Below, in pieces: positions 1-8,349 of a stretch of DNA of 37,979 nt (the stretch's first letter is position 1; each line of letters starts with the position of its first letter). Below the pieces are notes generated by a model. The model made no database searches. It saw only the letters and a list, made by a program, of their open reading frames with translations, and had not been told where the DNA came from. The position numbers and the translations under genes were made by a program. Source of the DNA: Lichtheimia corymbifera B2541 (lineage: Eukaryota; Mucoromycota; Mucoromycetes; Mucorales; Lichtheimiaceae); the NCBI GenBank assembly GCA_000697475.1, contig JNEU01000215.1:1-37979 (forward strand), written 5' to 3'.

Positions 1-31
1 TGTGAATCGGAACTTTGCATCAGCTACCAAA

Positions 32-320
32 TGTCGTATTCGTAATCTGTGCTGGTAATCCAATGGCCAGAATATAGAATAGACGTAAGAAGCTTTTTGC
101 TGAATGAAGATAAGAATATATGATGATGTTTATTCATACAATCGAGAGGGATATTTATACTATTCTATAATGTGAAGGCGCAGCGTGCGCAACAAGATGT
201 GAGTGATGTGTGGTAGCGCAGCAAGCGCAGTAAAAGAGTTGCGCAGCAATAATGCTGCTGCGAAGCAATGTGTAACAAAAGAAGGTGGAGGATCACATGT
301 AACAAAAGGATGCTACGACA
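32..320 (-). repeat. 3' LTR of the gypsy element (left copy)
   Basis: This 289-bp LTR begins TGTCGTA and ends TACGACA, a perfect 7-bp terminal inverted repeat containing the canonical TG...CA ends. It matches the right copy at a constant offset of 5164. Its right half holds a cluster of GCGCA-type motifs (about 178-275). Because the element is on the minus strand this is the 3' LTR, where transcripts would end. Confidence 0.95.
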
Positions 321-323
321 ATA

Positions 324-333
324 CCCCCCCTCC
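324..333 (-). other. polypurine tract
   Basis: The minus strand reads GGAGGGGGGG three bases before the 3' LTR. This is the expected place and composition for the plus-strand primer of reverse transcription. Confidence 0.75.
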
Positions 334-385
334 AGAATATATGTCGTCCTCGACAAGACAAGGAAGGAGGAAAAAAAAAATGCAA

Positions 386-3300
386 TTAAGCATCAGCAGC
401 AAGTTGATGACGGGCTTGAGCACGTGAAGCAGTGGGATCGTACCAAGGCGTGTTGGGAATAGTGGACTTGAGGTGAATTGGGCGAAGGCGATCAGTATGG
501 ACCCAAGAAGCATAAGTGTTACCATTCGTATCTTGTATCTGGTAAATGTGGGTATCCAAATTGCGAGCAAGCACACGATAGGGGCCTTTCCAATTATATT
601 CCAGACTGAACTTGTTTTCATGACGTAGAAGGACGTGGTCACCAACAGCAAAAACTTGAGGTTTCATCAATGCATCCCAGCGAGCCTTGTCACTTGCAGC
701 ATTCTTCTTGAGGTTTTGTTCAGCAATGGCACGTGCTTTTCGCAATTCACGAACCATTGGGACCCGGCCTTGAGCAGCTTGTTCCAACGTGGTATCAGAA
801 TCATCCAAAGGTGATAGGACAAACGGACGTAAATGATCACCAGGAAGTTGGGGTTCTTGACCATACACCAAAAAGAAAGGGCTGAAACCAGTGGTACGGT
901 GTTTGCGGACACGACAAGCAAAAAGAGCAGGGTGTATAAACTCGTCCCAACGATGAATTTCGCCATTGACATATTTGCGGATCATCTGCTTCAAGATACC
1001 ATTGGTACGCTCTGCCTTAGCGTTGGTTCGAGGATGGAAAGCCGATGTGAGCTTGTGTTTGACTTTGAGTCGTCCCAAGTATTCAGCCAGCACCTTGGAC
1101 ATGAAGTTGGATCCACGATCAGTCAAAATTTCATTCATGCAGCCAAAAGGTAACACCAAGTCTTCATAAATGAAATCAGCGATTGCTTCACCAGATGCAA
1201 CAGGGACAGCGCGTGCACAACACCAATTGGTAGCATAGTCAACTGCCACCAGAAGCCAACGATTGCCATGTTTGGTTGTGGGTAATTCACCAACAAAGTC
1301 CAAATGCCAACGTGAGAAAGGAGAAGGAACATCCAAAGGAACCATGGGAGCATGATGAGTTTTGCGATTAGCATTAGCTGCTAATTGACATTCAGGACAT
1401 GAAGCCAACCATTCTTGTATATCCGTACGCATGTTGGGCCACCACCAACGTTTCGCCATGAGATCAACAACAGTTGTTTTGCCAGCATGGCCAACAGAGT
1501 GATGAAAATCACGCACGAGATCAGCACGTCGAGCAAACAAAACATAACGTCGTTCTTCAGACTTGTCACCAACACGCACCATCCTGAGCACCTGGTTGTC
1601 GCGCACCACGAATTTATCCTTGTGCTTGATGAGAAGGTCCTTGTATACTGCTGGCCATTTATCCTCGGGCATTGCATAGAATTTTGGCCAATCGGATTCT
1701 TGAACAGACTTGACAGCATAAAGATATTGTGGCTCCATACTCGATTCATTGGTGACACATGCGGGACCATCACGCCTTGAAAGTAAATCCGGAACACAGT
1801 TTTCCTTGCCTGGCTTGTATAAAATGGTGGGGTCATATAACTCGATCTCTGCCATCCAACGTGTGAGACGAGGTGTGGGCTTGACTTGTGTCCTGAAATA
1901 CTTGAGTGGGTTATGATCCGAATAAACCGTATAAGGACGTCCTTCGATAAAACACCGCCAAGCTCTCAATGCATGAAGAATAGCAAGCATCTCCCTTTCT
2001 TGAGCTGGATAGGAGCGTTCTTCATCTGAGAGCTTCTTGGACTCATATGCAATTGGATGTCGTACACCATCAGGTCCTTCTTGAAGTAGCACTGCACCCA
2101 CGCCATAGTCACAAGCATCAGTCTCAATGATGTAAGGCTTGTGAGGATTTGGTGGTGACAAAATAGGGGCCTGAGAAAGTCGGGCTTTGATCTCGTCAAA
2201 AGCGCGTTGGCACTCTTCAGACCAAACGATTGCCCTTTTCTTGGTTCCCGTTCCTTTTGTCAAGTCCGTCAATGGAGACGCTAATGCAGCAAAGTCTTGA
2301 ATGAATCGTCGATAATGAGAGCCCAGACCAACGAATTGTCTCACTTCTTGTACATTGGTGGGTACAGGCCATTCTTGAATTGCCTTGACCTTGCTTGGTG
2401 AAGGTAAGGTTCCCGCGCCAGATACTTGAAAACCAAGGAACTCTAACTCGGTCTTATAGAATTCACACTTGCGAATGTTGGCAATCAACTCCTCATCCCT
2501 CAGACGCTGCAACACCTTGCGAACATGCACCTCGTGATCAGCCTTGTTCTTGCTGTAAATCAAGATATCATCCAGGTACACCATCACAAAGTCATCAAGA
2601 AAATCGTTGAGCACCTTATTCATAGTGGATTGGAATAGAGCAGGCGAGTTGCGAAGACCAAAGGGAACCACCAACCATTCGTATGAGCCATAACGAGTGT
2701 TGAACGCCGTCTTGGGAACATCTTGATCACGAATACGCAATCGGTGGTAACCACTTTTCAAGTCAAGACTCGTGAAGTATTGGGCACCACTGAGACGTTC
2801 CAAGCATTCATCAATGCGAGGCAAAGGATGACCGTGACGCCGAGTGACCTGATTGATGGCGCGATAGTCAATACACATGCGAAGCTCTCCAGATTTCTTG
2901 CGCACAAAAAGAACTGGTGCCCCCCATGGTGATGTGCTAGGGCGAATTAGACGTAAGTCCAACAGTTCCTTCAGTTGTTTGCGCAACTCATCCAGTTCCA
3001 AAGGGCTCATCTTGAACGGTGGTCGATTGATTGGTTCAGCATCTCCAGTGTCAATGATATGTGCTACATCCCGTTCACGAGGTAACCCAGGCAAACGATC
3101 TTGAAAGACGTCCTTGAACTCATTGATTAATGCATCAACAGCATCCTTGTCAACATCTTCAGAAGGTTTGACGTAGCAAAGATAAAGCTCGGAGATCTTC
3201 TTGAGGCGATCATGTCGTTGGAGTTGTCGATCCGAAAGCAGGTAAGCCAAATCAGGAAAAGAGCGTTCATGTTTGGGACGTAGCAAATACTGATGACCAT

Positions 3301-3844
3301 TCTTGTTAATTTGCCAAGTGTCAACATCCCATGCCGGTATTGGAGTCACAGCTTTCAACCAGTCGCGTCCGAGGATAACGTCAAACTTGGTATCCAGCAC
3401 AAAGGCATCGATACTGTGCTTGTACCCCGCAGCATCCAACACCAAAGTCACTTGCTCATCAATCGACAATGTGTGTCCACCAGCAGTTTCAACAGCACGA
3501 CCTGGGACCTTCCTTCGAACTTGATCCATGACCACATGAGACGAGACGTATGAACATGTAGCACCACTATCAATCAGGGCACTTACAACAACACCATTGC
3601 AAACAATAGAATACAAAGGTAATTCAGTCTCTTTTATTGAATACAAGGTATCAATGTAAGCGTGATCCTGACTAACGACATTGTGGTCTATGCTACTAGT
3701 TGCCGCCGATTGAGAGTCTTCCTCCTTGTCATCCAAATCGATAAGCGTTGCTTCTGGGACTTGCGATTCTTGCTGCACCACATGAAGAGATTCTTGTGAG
3801 CGCGGTAAGGACCTCTTCAATCCTTCCGCGCTTTGCCTTTTAAA
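386..3844 (-). CDS. pol: Pol polyprotein of Ty3/gypsy element (PR-RT-RNaseH-IN)
   Basis: The open frame runs from 3844 to the stop at 386, about 1150 codons, with no internal stop. Numbering from the codon at 3820: an aspartic protease has DSG at about 84-86; reverse transcriptase has YLDD at about 415-418; RNase H has a first catalytic Asp near 568 (ETDACDYG) and a later SDHNP; integrase has an HHCC zinc-binding region (HHSVGHAG then CPEC) and a D,D-35-E core (LDFVGEL, LTDRGSNF, AERTNG). A GPY/F-type module (GPYRVL) follows. No chromodomain is visible. The frame has no ATG near its start and opens exactly at a slippery heptamer (3838-3844), so it is probably made by -1 frameshifting from gag. 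All catalytic motifs are present. Confidence 0.93.
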   Translation of the reverse strand, partial: FKRQSAEGLKRSLPRSQESLHVVQQESQVPEATLIDLDDKEEDSQSAATSSIDHNVVSQDHAYIDTLYSIKETELPLYSIVCNGVVVSALIDSGATCSYVSSHVVMDQVRRKVPGRAVETAGGHTLSIDEQVTLVLDAAGYKHSIDAFVLDTKFDVILGRDWLKAVTPIPAWDVDTWQINKNGHQYLLRPKHERSFPDLAYLLSDRQLQRHDRLKKISELYLCYVKPSEDVDKDAVDALINEFKDVFQDRLPGLPRERDVAHIIDTGDAEPINRPPFKMSPLELDELRKQLKELLDLRLIRPSTSPWGAPVLFVRKKSGELRMCIDYRAINQVTRRHGHPLPRIDECLERLSGAQYFTSLDLKSGYHRLRIRDQDVPKTAFNTRYGSYEWLVVPFGLRNSPALFQSTMNKVLNDFLDDFVMVYLDDILIYSKNKADHEVHVRKVLQRLRDEELIANIRKCEFYKTELEFLGFQVSGAGTLPSPSKVKAIQEWPVPTNVQEVRQFVGLGSHYRRFIQDFAALASPLTDLTKGTGTKKRAIVWSEECQRAFDEIKARLSQAPILSPPNPHKPYIIETDACDYGVGAVLLQEGPDGVRHPIAYESKKLSDEERSYPAQEREMLAILHALRAWRCFIEGRPYTVYSDHNPLKYFRTQVKPTPRLTRWMAEIELYDPTILYKPGKENCVPDLLSRRDGPACVTNESSMEPQYLYAVKSVQESDWPKFYAMPEDKWPAVYKDLLIKHKDKFVVRDNQVLRMVRVGDKSEERRYVLFARRADLVRDFHHSVGHAGKTTVVDLMAKRWWWPNMRTDIQEWLASCPECQLAANANRKTHHAPMVPLDVPSPFSRWHLDFVGELPTTKHGNRWLLVAVDYATNWCCARAVPVASGEAIADFIYEDLVLPFGCMNEILTDRGSNFMSKVLAEYLGRLKVKHKLTSAFHPRTNAKAERTNGILKQMIRKYVNGEIHRWDEFIHPALFACRVRKHRTTGFSPFFLVYGQEPQLPGDHLRPFVLSPLDDSDTTLEQAAQGRVPMVRELRKARAIAEQNLKKNAASDKARWDALMKPQVFAVGDHVLLRHENKFSLEYNWKGPYRVLARNLDTHIYQIQDTNGNTYASWVHTDRLRPIHLKSTIPNTPWYDPTASRAQARHQLAADA

Positions 3845-4712
3845 TCACCGGTTTGATGACCACGACCAGCACCACGAGAAGACGACTTAGGTTGTGATGG
3901 ACACAAACGAGCAACATGACCCATGCCACCACAATTTAACATTGTTTGTCATGCATGTTACTTGTTGGGCGATACGAACGATAACGTGGCTGTACACCAT
4001 TGTTGCGCCAACTTTGTTGAAAAGGGCGGTTACGAATGACATCAAGATCCATAGGTGCAACACCATCAGAGCGCAAATATTCAGGCGTACGTGTGTCTTG
4101 ACGAGAAAGTGTTGTGTTGGACAACAACTCATGACGAATGTTGCGTGCACTTTCATAAGCCAATGCCATACGCTGAGCTTCTTCCGAGGTTGCAGGAAAA
4201 CGGGTCACCACATGTGCACGGATATCATCTTGAAGTCCTCTTGTGAAACGGTCGAGAGCTTCTTCATCGGTCATCGTCGGGATTTGGATACGCACACCAC
4301 GAAATTGTGCAACATAGTCGATGACTGTGCCGGTTTGGTGCAACACAGCCAACTTGTCGCGAGCTTGTTGCGTAGCATTCAATGGTCGAAATTCAGTGAT
4401 GATCTCCTTCCGAAAGTCATGCCACTCAGAGATTGCAGAGCCACGATAGGATCGTTGTTGCCACCATTCTTCTGCCTCGTCTCGTAGCTTCATGACAGCA
4501 AACGGCACCCACTCATGATCATCCAAAGACGTCAATTGCAGATAACGTTCCATTGTACGGATCCAGCTTTCGATAGCACCAGGAGAGCGATCACCATGGT
4601 AAGTATCCGGTTCAGGGAGTTTGGGTCTTGTGAAACTGCTTGCATTGCTGTTGCCTTGTTGTTGTAGAAGTCTTTGCATTCCTGCCATAAGCATCACCAT
4701 CTGTTCCTCCAC
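3822..4712 (-). pseudogene. gag: Gag of the gypsy element, frame broken in the zinc knuckle
   Basis: The first frame (about 4712 to the stop at 3936) encodes a retrotransposon gag capsid domain: YHGDRSP, then WIRTMERYL, EEWWQQR, WHDFRKEI, with a basic tail. It ends at TAA right after the first Cys of a CCHC knuckle. The rest of the knuckle (C-GGMG-H-VARL-C) continues in another frame to TGA 3822-3824. Between the first and second Cys there are two bases where a codon should be, so this copy has a one-base deficit, a sequencing error, or a second frameshift. The start is unclear: no ATG begins the frame, and an in-frame stop lies upstream at about 4770. The first internal ATG is at 4700. Confidence 0.7.
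3838..3844 (-). promoter_or_regulatory. putative -1 ribosomal frameshift site (T TTA AAA)
   Basis: In the frame that carries the gag zinc knuckle, the minus strand reads gat tta aaa ggc, so T TTA AAA fits the canonical X XXY YYZ pattern. The pol frame is -1 relative to this frame. A TGA in the pol frame ends at 3845, so pol becomes open at the first base of the heptamer. The gag-side frame stops about 15 nt later, at TGA 3822-3824. No downstream stimulatory structure was folded. Confidence 0.65.
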
Positions 4713-4743
4713 AGTAGGTGTACGTTGTGCTTTGTGGTAAACG

Positions 4744-5184
4744 TCAATAGGCCAAGTGCCAAATTAGACTTGCATGAAACATCGGTCGCTTTATTTGTAT
4801 ATAACACATCTTATACACCGAGTTGATATATCTAAGACATGACACAATACCGAGGATAATAATACATGCATAATGATAATGATGATAATAATGTAAATAC
4901 CCGATACATAATAATGGGCATGAACAGTATATAAGTAGTGATATGGTATAGGTGAAATAAACATCAGTTCCAAGATACTTTCTTAGTCTCTTTATTGATT
5001 GAATCTTATCGTGCCCTTCACATGCTTGTCCTTGTCCTTGTTCCATAGCAATAGGTTCTTCAATAAAACTTGGTTCTTCTCTTGTTGTAAATTCTTCTTC
5101 TGAATCGCTATCTTTCACACGATATCCTTGAAAACTGGGGTTGTTCTTGTACGGGTTGTTGTTTTGTGAATCGGAACTTTGCAT
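4744..5184 (-). CDS. short 5' reading frame of the gypsy element (possible gag N terminus)
   Basis: A 146-codon ATG frame starts at 5184 inside the primer-binding site. Its first ~65 residues are hydrophilic and acidic (DSDSEEEF, then Q/G-rich) and look like protein. The rest is AT-rich and hydrophobic, like translated non-coding sequence. The first part could be spliced to the gag frame, but the splice phases I tried (GT at 4969 or 4956) did not give a convincing join. It could also be a leader ORF with no product. Confidence 0.3.
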   Translation of the reverse strand: MQSSDSQNNNPYKNNPSFQGYRVKDSDSEEEFTTREEPSFIEEPIAMEQGQGQACEGHDKIQSIKRLRKYLGTDVYFTYTISLLIYCSCPLLCIGYLHYYHHYHYACIIILGIVSCLRYINSVYKMCYIQIKRPMFHASLIWHLAY

Positions 5185-5195
5185 CAGCTACCAAA
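5178..5195 (-). other. putative primer-binding site
   Basis: Directly inside the 5' LTR the minus strand reads TTTGGTAGCTGATGC. TGGTAGC would pair with a tRNA 3' end GCUACCA, as found in initiator methionine tRNAs. Only about seven bases fit an iMet tRNA, so the primer is uncertain. The ATG of a short upstream reading frame (5184) lies within this site. Confidence 0.5.
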
Positions 5196-5484
5196 TGTCG
5201 TATTCGTAATCTGTGCTGGTAATCCAATGGCCAGAATATAGAATAGACGTAAGAAGCTTTTTGCTGAATGAAGATAAGAATATATGATGATGTTTATTCA
5301 TACAATCGAGAGGGATATTTATACTATTCTATAATGTGAAGGCGCAGCGTGCGCAACAAGATGTGAGTGATGTGTGGTAGCGCAGCAAGCGCAGTAAAAG
5401 AGTTGCGCAGCAATAATGCTGCTGCGAAGCAATGTGTAACAAAAGAAGGTGGAGGATCACATGTAACAAAAGGATGCTACGACA
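5196..5484 (-). repeat. 5' LTR of the gypsy element (right copy)
   Basis: This copy is identical by eye to 32-320 with the same TGTCGTA/TACGACA ends. As the 5' LTR it should carry the promoter: a TATAAATA box lies at 5316-5323 on the minus strand. The outer edge is 73 bp from the 3' end of the tRNA-Asn gene. Confidence 0.95.
5316..5323 (-). promoter_or_regulatory. putative TATA box in the 5' LTR
   Basis: TATAAATA on the minus strand, inside the 5' LTR, pointing into the element. The position is plausible for a Pol II LTR promoter. No transcript start can be read from sequence alone. Confidence 0.5.
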
Positions 5485-5556
5485 AGAGATATCGACACAC
5501 CCAAAGAAAAACAAAACAAAAGGCCCTTTTCAACAAGTAGGCGTATTCGATACGAT

Positions 5557-5630
5557 CGCTCCTAGGTGGGCTCGAACCACCAACCTCCTGATTAACAGTC
5601 AGACGCGCTAGCCAATTGCGCCATAAGAGC
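5557..5630 (-). tRNA. tRNA-Asn (GUU)
   Basis: The minus strand folds as a full cloverleaf: a 7-bp acceptor (GCTCTTA with TAGGAGC, one G-U), D arm with GGCGC, 5-bp anticodon stem around loop CTGTTAA (anticodon GTT), and T arm GGTGG-TTCGAGC-CCACC. A- and B-box sequences are intact. No intron. 5557 is the discriminator base G. T-rich stretches about 30-50 bp downstream can serve Pol III termination. Confidence 0.96.
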
Positions 5631-5729
5631 TTCCGATTTTCGGGATATTGAGTGACATCATATTTTGCGGACTTCCATATAAAGAAATTGGACAAATGCA
5701 TAGGGGCACAATATCAGAAAAAAAATGTG

Positions 5730-5811
5730 GACAACTTGGCCGAGTGGTTAAGGCGTGAGACTAGAAATCTCATGGGCTCTGCCCGCGCAGGTTCAAATCC
5801 TGCAGTTGTCG
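5730..5811 (+). tRNA. tRNA-Ser (AGA)
   Basis: The acceptor GACAACT pairs with AGTTGTC over 7 bp. The anticodon loop CTAGAAA has anticodon AGA. A long variable arm (class II) and T arm with GGTTCAAATCC (B box) are present. No intron. A run of five T at 5817-5821 is a Pol III terminator. It is divergent from tRNA-Asn with 99 bp between the 5' ends. Confidence 0.96.
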
Positions 5812-5816
5812 ATATA

Positions 5817-5821
5817 TTTTT
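5817..5821 (+). terminator. Pol III terminator of tRNA-Ser
   Basis: Five consecutive T residues six bases after the tRNA 3' end, the usual RNA polymerase III stop. Confidence 0.8.
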
Positions 5822-6222
5822 GTCAACCTCATTCAGCTTTTTTTTTTTGTTTTCCAAATTTCCAAATCAATGCTATTTTATTGCATGTTCCTGCTTTTCT
5901 TCTTTAAAAGTACATTGGAATGAATCATGATAACGCGTCTGATGCTAGATTGATATGTAAAATTATCAGTAATATAATGTCGTCCATAGGCAATATGTGT
6001 TGAAAGGGGAGATAATGGTTCCAGAAAAAAAAAGTCGTGTGTGTGTTTGTGGATAGTGGTGTCTTTAACATTGCATTGTTGCTGTCGATATACACACATA
6101 AAGGCCATTGATGAGGCGCTGCTCCAAAGTTGCTATCAATAGGCATGGCACGCAAATGTCCGCAATTAACGGTGGATAGTGCCAAGGTTGGTTTCCCGTT
6201 GCACACTTTCTTTTGAACTCCA
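5822..6222. other. intergenic, no gene seen
   Basis: This AT-rich spacer lies between tRNA-Ser and the kinase. It has a T9 run near 5839 and short A runs but no recognisable element. It must include the kinase promoter. Confidence 0.6.
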
Positions 6223-7753
6223 ATGTCGTTTTTCGATTCCATTCTGGATACTCTTTACAGCGCAGTTGGATGCTGCATTCCTGACGCCAACATCAGCATC
6301 AATGGCCGAGCATATCGCATTGTCAAGTTACTCGGAGAGGGGTAAGCAGCACCACAATACATATAACACGAGACTTGGATTGAGCGTTTCACTCATTGCA
6401 TGACCATCCTCCTTTCACAATGCTTCCTTATCATAGCGGTTTTTCGTTTGTGTATCTAGCCGAGGATGGCTCTGGCAACGTATACGCATTAAAAAAGATC
6501 CGGTGCACTCTGGGAACGGAAGAAGCAAAGCTTGCACAACGGGAGGTCGATGTATACCGGTTATTCGAACACGATAACATTATCCGTATGCTGGTAATAT
6601 ATCAATATCGCTTATCGTATGGGATCAAGTAACTCATCAATTAATTAGGACACTGCGACTGTTACTGAGTCTGATGGAAGTACGACAATCTATATCTTTT
6701 TACCCTACTACAAGGTGAATAGAACAAACGTTTGTTATATAGGACATGGATCGGATATGCTAATATGGAAATGGGAATGGACAACTTAGAAAGGGAACTT
6801 ACAAGATGCGATCAACCGGAATCAGTTATACAAGACCCATTTCACAGAAACACAGATGCTTTCCTTGATGCGTGGTGTTTGCACAGCAGTGGAATTCATG
6901 CACACTTACAAAATGCCTACTGGTGCACGAACAAAATACACAGCCAAAAATCCAATCTTGGATGACGATGATACCGACGACCACCAGCAAAATAGAGCCT
7001 TGTTGAGCTCACAGGGACAGCAAGAAACATCTTCTGGAATTGAAACACATGCACCAGGCAAGGAAGGAGACGTGGTACCATGGGCACATCGTGACATCAA
7101 ACCTGGGTAAGTTCCTGGACCAAGATACATGATCAGCATGATTAAGTGGATATTTTGGCTATAGCAACATTATGCTTATGGATGATGGAGAGACACCTGT
7201 GCTCATGGATTTTGGATCAGCTTGCCCAGCCCGTGTTGAAGTTCATAATAGGCAAGAGGCATTGAAGCAACAAGTACGTGATACTTTTGGGAATGAGTTT
7301 TACGAATTGAAGACGAATGGTGTTTTTATTTTAGGATATTGCTGCCGAACACTCTACAATGCCTTATCGAGCTCCCGAACTTTTCGATGTGAAGACAGAG
7401 ACGACATTGGATGAAAAGGTCGATATTTGGTCGCTTGGATGTACTTTATTTGCCATGGCATATGGACAATCACCGTTTGAAGTCAATTTGAATGAGAATG
7501 GCGGATCCGTAGCACTTGCTGTACTCAACGCCCAATTCAAGTTCCCGAATGACCCCGAGTATTCCCAAGAATTCAAGGATCTAATCTCTTGGATGTTGAC
7601 AGCCGATCCCAGCACACGACCCGATATCCACGAGGTAATAACATAGCTTACAGATGGAAAAGAGAGAGAAATCATGCTAACTTTCTTGTTTAGGTCTCAA
7701 CCAAAATCGATTCACTTCTTAGTCGACGTACAGCTCAAGGCGACGCATCATAG
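6223..7753 (+). CDS. Ser/Thr protein kinase, STK16/Env7 (NAK) family
   Basis: Exons: 6223-6341, 6437-6593, 6649-6714, 6790-7106, 7165-7273, 7335-7634, 7694-7753, all joining in frame to 375 aa. Visible motifs: glycine loop GEGGFSFVY (about 38-46), ATP Lys in YALKKI (about 59), catalytic HRDIKPGN (214-221), DFG (235-237), and APE in PYRAPELF. The order and spacing fit STK16/MPSK1 and yeast Env7, membrane-bound kinases of the Golgi or vacuole. The N terminus has Cys17-Cys18 before the kinase domain, a likely palmitoylation site as in that family, but no Gly2 for myristoylation. About 50 acidic, low-complexity residues (including DDDDTDD) are inserted just before HRD. All splice sites are GT-AG. 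Confidence 0.88.
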
Positions 7754-8349
7754 TACGCCACTACCAGCTAGCTAGACAAAATTATGTACTCTTGATGTAT
7801 TATTCCTGATTTATCATGCATCTTCCCTTACGCAAATAACAAAATCCCGGTATATTTGTCATTGTATGATAAGCTTTTGAATGATGAAATGCAATTTGAT
7901 TGAGGATAGTGATATACCACATTGACTTGCTTGGAGATAGAGATCTTGATGGATATGGTTGATCGGTCATACTGCGCATTAGGGCATGCAATGCGTTTAT
8001 CATAGGTCGTAACATGAATCAAATCTCTTATTCAACACCTTTCTACCCATATGTCGCGGATTGATGTATTATCATTCAACCTTCCCAAGCACATGGGTTA
8101 TTCAAACGATTGTGAGCTGCATTAAACTTATATACAATTAGCTAGCTGGTACGTTGTTATGGATTAAAGTATGGAAGCCTTTATTGTTAGGTAATTTACT
8201 AATCAAAGGAAAGTATTATGTTGCAGCAAAGGGTGGGTAGTGGAGGAGGAATGATGGCGTCAATTCTCTCAGTGTAAATTTGAGCCTACACCCGCTCACC
8301 AAAGATACCAGCGGATCCTTTTCGACTTCTTGCTTAAACGACTGTAACC
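7754..8349. other. intergenic, no gene seen
   Basis: This is the spacer between the kinase stop and the SmB start. Short frames here have no recognisable content. It holds the kinase 3' UTR and the SmB promoter and leader. Confidence 0.6.

Larger units (their letters stand above)
32..5484 (-). mobile_element. Ty3/gypsy LTR retrotransposon, full length, minus strand
   Basis: Two direct repeats (32-320 and 5196-5484) flank an internal region carrying gag-like and pol-like reading frames on the minus strand. The pol order is protease, reverse transcriptase, RNase H, integrase, which is the Ty3/gypsy (Metaviridae) order. The LTRs look identical base for base, so by the usual argument the copy is young, unless gene conversion or assembly made them match. 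The polypurine tract and primer-binding site sit at the expected inner edges. A target-site duplication cannot be tested, because internal-type sequence rather than host DNA lies left of the left LTR. The right LTR abuts a tRNA pair. Confidence 0.95.

Noticed and set aside
5477..5930. Frames crossing the tRNA genes
   Set aside because: They are shadows of the structured tRNA sequences.
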